A DNA stretch of 37,205 nt from an uncultured Lachnospiraceae bacterium (GTDB lineage: Bacteria > Bacillota > Clostridia > Lachnospirales > Lachnospiraceae), in the NCBI GenBank assembly GCA_937916415.1, contig CALGGH010000258.1, positions 1 through 37,205 of the forward strand, given 5' to 3'. A program made the translations under genes and the position numbers. Under the pieces are notes generated by a model that was not told the DNA's origin, searched no databases, and saw nothing but the letters and a program-made list of their open reading frames with translations. This document shows positions 32,873-37,205 of the stretch, piece by piece (the stretch's first letter is position 1; each line of letters opens with the position of its first letter).

Positions 32873-33751
32873 ATGGCAGCATACAAAGGACACAGAATGA
32901 ATCCGGACAGCTTTGACAGGGGTCAGATCAAGATATATCTGATCATCCTGCCCCTGCTGCTCCTGACGGGACTCCCGATCATATTCATCATCTTCCATGC
33001 GTTTAAGCCCATGGAGGAGCTGTTCGCGTTCCCGCCCAAGTTCATAACGCTGCATCCCACGCTGGACAATTTCCGCAAGCTGATCAAGGCATCGCGCTCC
33101 GCGGGAATACCTTTGAGCAAATACGTGTTCAACTCTATATTCATCACTGTGGCGGTCGTTTTTGGATCCCTGCTTTTCTCCACCATGGCAGCATACGCGC
33201 TGAGCAAGCTTAAGTTCAAGGGACGCAACCTGATGATGCAGATCAACCAGATAGCGCTGATGTTTGTGTCCTGTGCGGTCATGATCCCCAGGTACCTGAT
33301 CGTCAACAAACTGGGCATGATCGATACCTACTGGGCGGAGATACTTCCCCTGATAGCACTGCCGGTGGGACTTTTCCTGATCAAGCAGTTCGTGGATCAG
33401 GTGCCGGATTCTCTTATAGAAGCCGCATACATGGACGGTGCCAAGGAATGGCAGATATACCTCAAGGTCATCCTGCCGCTGATCAAGCCCGCGATAGCGA
33501 CCGCGGCCATCCTGGTCTTCCAGCAGGTATGGACCAACTTAGAGACCAGCAACTACTACGTCAATGACGATGCCATGAAGTCCCTGGCATTCTACATGAA
33601 CACGCTCACGAGCACCACTACGACCAACACGGTGGCAGGACAGGGAATCGCGGCAGCTGCATCGCTGATCATGTTCCTGCCGAACCTGATACTGTTCTGC
33701 ATCCTGCAGAAGAACGTAATGAACACGATGGCGCATTCGGGAATCAAGTAA
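32873..33751 (+). CDS. ABC sugar permease, MalG/AraQ type, 292 aa
   Basis: Six membrane segments are predicted. The EAA loop is complete: SLIEAAYMDGAKEWQIYLKV, then ILPLIKPA. The N-terminal part has the family pattern FIIFHAFKPMEELFAFPPKF. It pairs with the permease at 31942 to import a sugar delivered by the large binding protein. The start at 32873 was chosen for GAGGAAA about eight bases upstream; an in-frame ATG at 32837 would overlap the previous gene. The next gene begins two bases after its stop, so translation is probably coupled. Confidence 0.92.
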   Translation: MAAYKGHRMNPDSFDRGQIKIYLIILPLLLLTGLPIIFIIFHAFKPMEELFAFPPKFITLHPTLDNFRKLIKASRSAGIPLSKYVFNSIFITVAVVFGSLLFSTMAAYALSKLKFKGRNLMMQINQIALMFVSCAVMIPRYLIVNKLGMIDTYWAEILPLIALPVGLFLIKQFVDQVPDSLIEAAYMDGAKEWQIYLKVILPLIKPAIATAAILVFQQVWTNLETSNYYVNDDAMKSLAFYMNTLTSTTTTNTVAGQGIAAAASLIMFLPNLILFCILQKNVMNTMAHSGIK

Positions 33752-33753
33752 GC

Positions 33754-35832
33754 ATGTCAAACAAACGAACGAGAAAAAAGCATAATGCGGCAGTGGCGGC
33801 CATCCTGGCGCTTACCATGATCGCGGGCATCATCCTTACCCTGACAGGGGAAGTGATGACCGTTCGGGCCGACACACCCTACAACACGTTTACGGTGGAC
33901 GGATACGGCAGCGTGTCAGCGACTCAGACCGCCTACCTGCCCTATGAGACCATAACCAAGATCGGTGAGGAAGCCATGAGCGGCCCCACGGATTTCACGA
34001 TCCTGGACGACGGCACGATATACGTGCTGGACAGCGGTAACCGCCGCGTGCTGGTTTCCAACCTGGAGGGTGAGTATCTCGGATCATTCGGGGAAGACGT
34101 GCTGGCAGGACCCCGCGGTATCTACGTGACAGAGGATCGCACCTGCTACGTGGCTGACAGGGACGCCAAGCTGGTTCAGGTCTTTGACGCCGACGGACGG
34201 CTGATCAATACGTATGGCAGGCCCGACGTGCCCATGTACGGCGAGACCAATGACTTCCTGCCGCTCAAGATAGTGGTCAATTCCTCCGGCACGATGTACG
34301 TGATCTGCGAGTCCAACACCAATGGCATTGTGGAGATCAGTCCCGTGGATGGAGGCACTTTCCTGGGATACTTCGGAACCAATGCCACCAACAGTTCGAT
34401 ACTGACCATCATCTGGCGGGCGATCCTGACGGATGCGCAGCGTGCCAAGATGAGATCCAACATACCATCGACGCCTGACAACATGGCGATAGACGAGAAG
34501 GGCATCATCTATACCGTCACCAGGGGAGAGGAAAACGATACCCTAAAGAGGCTGAACATTGCCGGCGTCAACATGATGGAGCCCGACACCTACGAGCAGG
34601 TGCCTGCTGCAGTGGCCGTCGGCAATCATGACAACTGCTTCATCGTATCGCAGCAGGGCTTTATATACGAATACAATAACGAGGGCGAGCTGCTCTTTGT
34701 GTTCGGAGGCAAGGACGACGGACAGCAGCGCATAGGCCTGTCCACCAAGGCGGAAGCGATCCAGGTGGGCAGTGACGACAAGCTATACGTCCTGGATTCC
34801 GACAAGGCTCAGATCCAGGTTTTTGAGCCCACTGAGTTTACCGGCTATCTCCATGAGGCACTGTATCTTTTTTCAAAGGGCAGGTATCAGGAGAGCAAGG
34901 TGCCTCTGACGCAGGTACTGACCATGAACAACCTGTTCGACTACGCGAACATGGCCATGGGCAAGGCCCTTTACAAGGAAGAGGATTATGAGGGCGCGCT
35001 CAGGTATGCCAGGCTCAGCAAGGATCTGGACACCTATTCTGACGCATTCTGGGAGATCAGGAACAACTGGCTGCGCAGGCACCTGACAGTGATAGTGATC
35101 ATGATCCTGCTGCTGGTGGCATTGAATGCGGTGATCAGGCAGCTGGACAAGCGCAGGCATGTCTTGGACGGACCGAGGGCAGCCCTGTCTAAGCTTGGAG
35201 AGATCAGGCTGATCAGACAGATCAGGTACGTGTTCTACTTCATGAGGCATCCGATCGACGGCTGCTACGGCATCAAGAGGGAAGGCCGCGTATCCGTGCT
35301 TTCGGCCAACGTGCTGCTGGCCTGCATCATGATCCTGTACGTGGTCAACAAGTACTTCTGCGGATTCCTGTTCAAGACCGTGCGTGAGGGTTCCTATGAC
35401 GTGCTTTCGGACCTGGGTCTGATACTGGTGGTACTGGTACTCGTGGTCGGATGCAACTATCTGATGTGCACCATCAACGACGGCGAGGGCAAGCTTAAGG
35501 ACATCTATTGCTCCTTCATCTACAGCTTTGGTCCTTATATAGTGCTGATGCCGTTCATCATACTGCTGAGCCACGCGGTTACGTACAATGAAGAGTTCTT
35601 CGTGGACTTCGGCAAGTTCATAGCCATCACGTGGGTGGCGGTGCTGATAGTGATCGCCATCAGGGAGATCAACAACTACACGGTGGGCGAGACGGTGAAG
35701 ATCATACTGCTAACGCTTTTTACGATCCTGATCGTATGCCTGCTGGCATTCATATTGTACGTGTTGTGGGCTCAGGTATTTGATTTCCTGCAGTCGGTAG
35801 TCAGAGAGGCGGTGTATAGGATTGGCTCGTAA
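33754..35832 (+). CDS. NHL-repeat/TPR-like/YIP1 fusion membrane protein, 692 aa
   Basis: A signal anchor at about residues 12-35 (AAVAAILALTMIAGIILTLT) is followed by an NHL-type beta-propeller at about 55-370, with repeats such as PTDFTILDDGTIYVLDSGNR and GPRGIYVTEDRTCYVADRDA. A short TPR-like helical stretch (FSKGRYQESK, KALYKEEDYEGALRYARL) lies at about 375-430. A membrane helix at about 447-465 (HLTVIVIMILLLVALNAVI) leads into a YIP1-family domain at about 480-690 with five to six membrane segments. The propeller should face outside. YIP1 proteins in bacteria have no settled role; in this operon the protein may sense or organise the importer or the glycan. It is two bases after the permease gene and overlaps the next gene by 11 bases. 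Confidence 0.85.
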   Translation: MSNKRTRKKHNAAVAAILALTMIAGIILTLTGEVMTVRADTPYNTFTVDGYGSVSATQTAYLPYETITKIGEEAMSGPTDFTILDDGTIYVLDSGNRRVLVSNLEGEYLGSFGEDVLAGPRGIYVTEDRTCYVADRDAKLVQVFDADGRLINTYGRPDVPMYGETNDFLPLKIVVNSSGTMYVICESNTNGIVEISPVDGGTFLGYFGTNATNSSILTIIWRAILTDAQRAKMRSNIPSTPDNMAIDEKGIIYTVTRGEENDTLKRLNIAGVNMMEPDTYEQVPAAVAVGNHDNCFIVSQQGFIYEYNNEGELLFVFGGKDDGQQRIGLSTKAEAIQVGSDDKLYVLDSDKAQIQVFEPTEFTGYLHEALYLFSKGRYQESKVPLTQVLTMNNLFDYANMAMGKALYKEEDYEGALRYARLSKDLDTYSDAFWEIRNNWLRRHLTVIVIMILLLVALNAVIRQLDKRRHVLDGPRAALSKLGEIRLIRQIRYVFYFMRHPIDGCYGIKREGRVSVLSANVLLACIMILYVVNKYFCGFLFKTVREGSYDVLSDLGLILVVLVLVVGCNYLMCTINDGEGKLKDIYCSFIYSFGPYIVLMPFIILLSHAVTYNEEFFVDFGKFIAITWVAVLIVIAIREINNYTVGETVKIILLTLFTILIVCLLAFILYVLWAQVFDFLQSVVREAVYRIGS

Positions 35833-37205
35833 AACTCTTTTGAACAAAAGAATGATGGGATCCATCGTGGCGTTGTCCCTGACCACAGGCGTGATATTTG
35901 GACAGGCCCCGGCTGCTGATGGCACTTCAATCAAGGCATATGCCGCCGAGGATGCGGGCCGGGCCACGGAGGACGCTCAGGTGACCGACGTTTCGGCGAA
36001 CGGCGTTGCGGGAAACGACGCCGACGCGGATGCTCCCGCACCAAGAACCGAAATAGTAGTCAAGCCCGGAGTGGAGATCGACGGCCATGAATACCTGAAT
36101 GAGACCACGAATTACAGGCTCTACCTCAATAAATCGGATCTTTCCGTGGTCGTGGAGGACAAGGCCACCGGGGCATACATGGAATCCTCCGTCAGCTATG
36201 ACGACGGCCGTAACAACGACATGTGGCTGGGAGCCATGAAATCCGCCGTTGTCCTGACCATGATCAACAACAACTCCGACACGACGCAGGCTGACCTGGT
36301 CAATGACGACAACACGGTCAACCTGAAGATTACGGATGACGGTTTTTCGGCGGAGATATACTGGACCAGGTTCAAGATCGGCGTGACTCTGAACGTGTCG
36401 ATGACGGATGAAGGGCTGGTGGCCTCCATACCCGAGGAATCCATTCGGGAGGACGGCACGCAGTATTATATCGGCACCCTGCGGATATATCCGTACATGG
36501 GCGGATCTTACCTGGATGACAAGGAGGGTTATCTCTTCATCCCGGACGGAAACGGGGCACTGGTGTACCTGAATAATAAGGAAGGCCGCTTTTCCAGCGG
36601 ATTTTCGGGGACAATCTACGGCACCGACGTCGGATTTGAGGAAAGCATGCCTGAAACGCTGCTCTGGGACAGGTACAGCACGGTGACCGATTCGGAGGAG
36701 GTTTTTGCCCCAATATACGGCATCGCGCATACCGGTGACGGGATGGCTTATCTCGGCATTGTCGAAGAGGGCGAGGAAAGGGCGTCCATAGACGTGATGC
36801 CCAACGGAGTCAGCATAGACTACAACAGGGCCTATGCCAGGTTCGTTCTCCGCAGGACGTATAATCAGCCCACGAGTGCCAGCTCCACTTCGGGATCGCT
36901 GCACGTGTATGAGGACGACAGAAGCCATAGCGACCTGCAGGTAAGGTTCATTTTCCTATCGGGAGATGATGCCACCTATGCGGGCATGGCCAATGCATAT
37001 AGGGAGTACCTGCTGGAGGCGGGCGAGATCGCACGGTCCGACTCATCCTATCACACCAGGGTTGACTTCCTGGGCACGGAACGTGAGGAATGGCTGCTTT
37101 CCACCACGGCAGTGGTCATGACCACCATCGAGGACGTACGGGACATACTGACGGACCTGGGGGCAAACGGGGTGACCGGACTTACCAGAATCTACAAGGG
37201 CTGGC
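35822..37205 (+). CDS. DUF5696 domain protein, secreted, 5' part only (cut by window end)
   Basis: The frame is open from a TTG at 35822 to the end of the window, about 461 residues. The N-terminus (LARKTLLNKRMMGSIVALSL, then TTGVIFGQAPA) is a signal peptide or anchor, followed by an acidic linker. A beta-rich domain begins near residue 85 (YRLYLNKSDLSVVVEDKATG), with the family hallmark FIPDGNGALVYLNN and IYGTDVGFEE. Later parts (TYAGMANAYREYLLEAG) lead toward what should be a barrel-like C-terminal domain beyond the window. DUF5696 proteins sit beside sugar ABC importers and are possible glycosidases, but this is unproved. The TTG overlaps the upstream stop region; an ATG at 35852 is the alternative start and would give a shorter n-region. 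Confidence 0.8.
   Translation, partial: MARKTLLNKRMMGSIVALSLTTGVIFGQAPAADGTSIKAYAAEDAGRATEDAQVTDVSANGVAGNDADADAPAPRTEIVVKPGVEIDGHEYLNETTNYRLYLNKSDLSVVVEDKATGAYMESSVSYDDGRNNDMWLGAMKSAVVLTMINNNSDTTQADLVNDDNTVNLKITDDGFSAEIYWTRFKIGVTLNVSMTDEGLVASIPEESIREDGTQYYIGTLRIYPYMGGSYLDDKEGYLFIPDGNGALVYLNNKEGRFSSGFSGTIYGTDVGFEESMPETLLWDRYSTVTDSEEVFAPIYGIAHTGDGMAYLGIVEEGEERASIDVMPNGVSIDYNRAYARFVLRRTYNQPTSASSTSGSLHVYEDDRSHSDLQVRFIFLSGDDATYAGMANAYREYLLEAGEIARSDSSYHTRVDFLGTEREEWLLSTTAVVMTTIEDVRDILTDLGANGVTGLTRIYKGW

Overview
The window looks like a chromosomal stretch from a Gram-positive, fermentative Clostridia, most likely Lachnospiraceae. The inference rests on a YitT-family protein, a DUF4003 protein, meso-diaminopimelate dehydrogenase, a flagellin-like protein, large secreted proteins with Big-2/MucBP/MBG-type modules, and an ArsR-type regulator beside ABC sugar importers that lack their own ATPase. 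Most genes have about 50% GC and a strong habit of encoding Asx/Tyr/His-Val pairs as NAC-GTN. The first 1.2 kb is AT-rich and does not follow that habit, which suggests acquired DNA.

Layout. (1) 1-1198: a translationally coupled pair, an unknown 89-aa protein and a small single-domain retropepsin-like protein, with its own promoter and terminator. (2) 1372-4464: a mobile block on the minus strand with a tyrosine recombinase overlapping an IS91-type HUH/Y2 transposase that lost its last ~35 residues by a frameshift. It is followed by a 107-bp MITE-like inverted-repeat element and GNAT-family debris. (3) 4467-13512: housekeeping and accessory genes: an orphan PTS EIIC-like membrane protein, DUF4003, a serine hydrolase, a flagellin-like protein, YitT, a small membrane protein, diaminopimelate dehydrogenase, an internally deleted metallo-hydrolase, and an AAA/DUF4143 ATPase preceded by six 23-bp tandem repeats that run into its promoter. 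(4) 13580-23412: an IS4-type transposase remnant and two giant secreted proteins, a 1446-aa MucBP/MBG surface protein and a 1407-aa CAP/Big-2 protein. (5) 23745-27472: an arabinan/arabinoxylan locus with intact GH43 and GH51 enzymes, but with both ABC permeases damaged and no binding protein. (6) 27530-37205: an ArsR-type regulator divergent from an apparently intact operon: a large solute-binding protein with carbohydrate-binding-like modules, two permeases, an NHL/TPR/YIP1 fusion and a DUF5696 protein cut by the window end.

How it fits together. GH43 and GH51 would release arabinose units from arabinan or arabinoxylan. The broken importer beside them implies that uptake is lost or handled by the neighbouring intact ABC system, which would need a shared MsmX-type ATPase encoded elsewhere. 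The intact operon is the best candidate for a little-described system, because it adds a membrane NHL/YIP1 protein and a secreted DUF5696 protein to a normal sugar importer.

Dispersed palindromic repeats built on GGGGACGGTTCTTTTGATCA occur across the window. They act as apparent terminators, sit in 5' leaders, and one copy lies exactly at the break of the truncated permease. No tRNA, rRNA or CRISPR array was seen.
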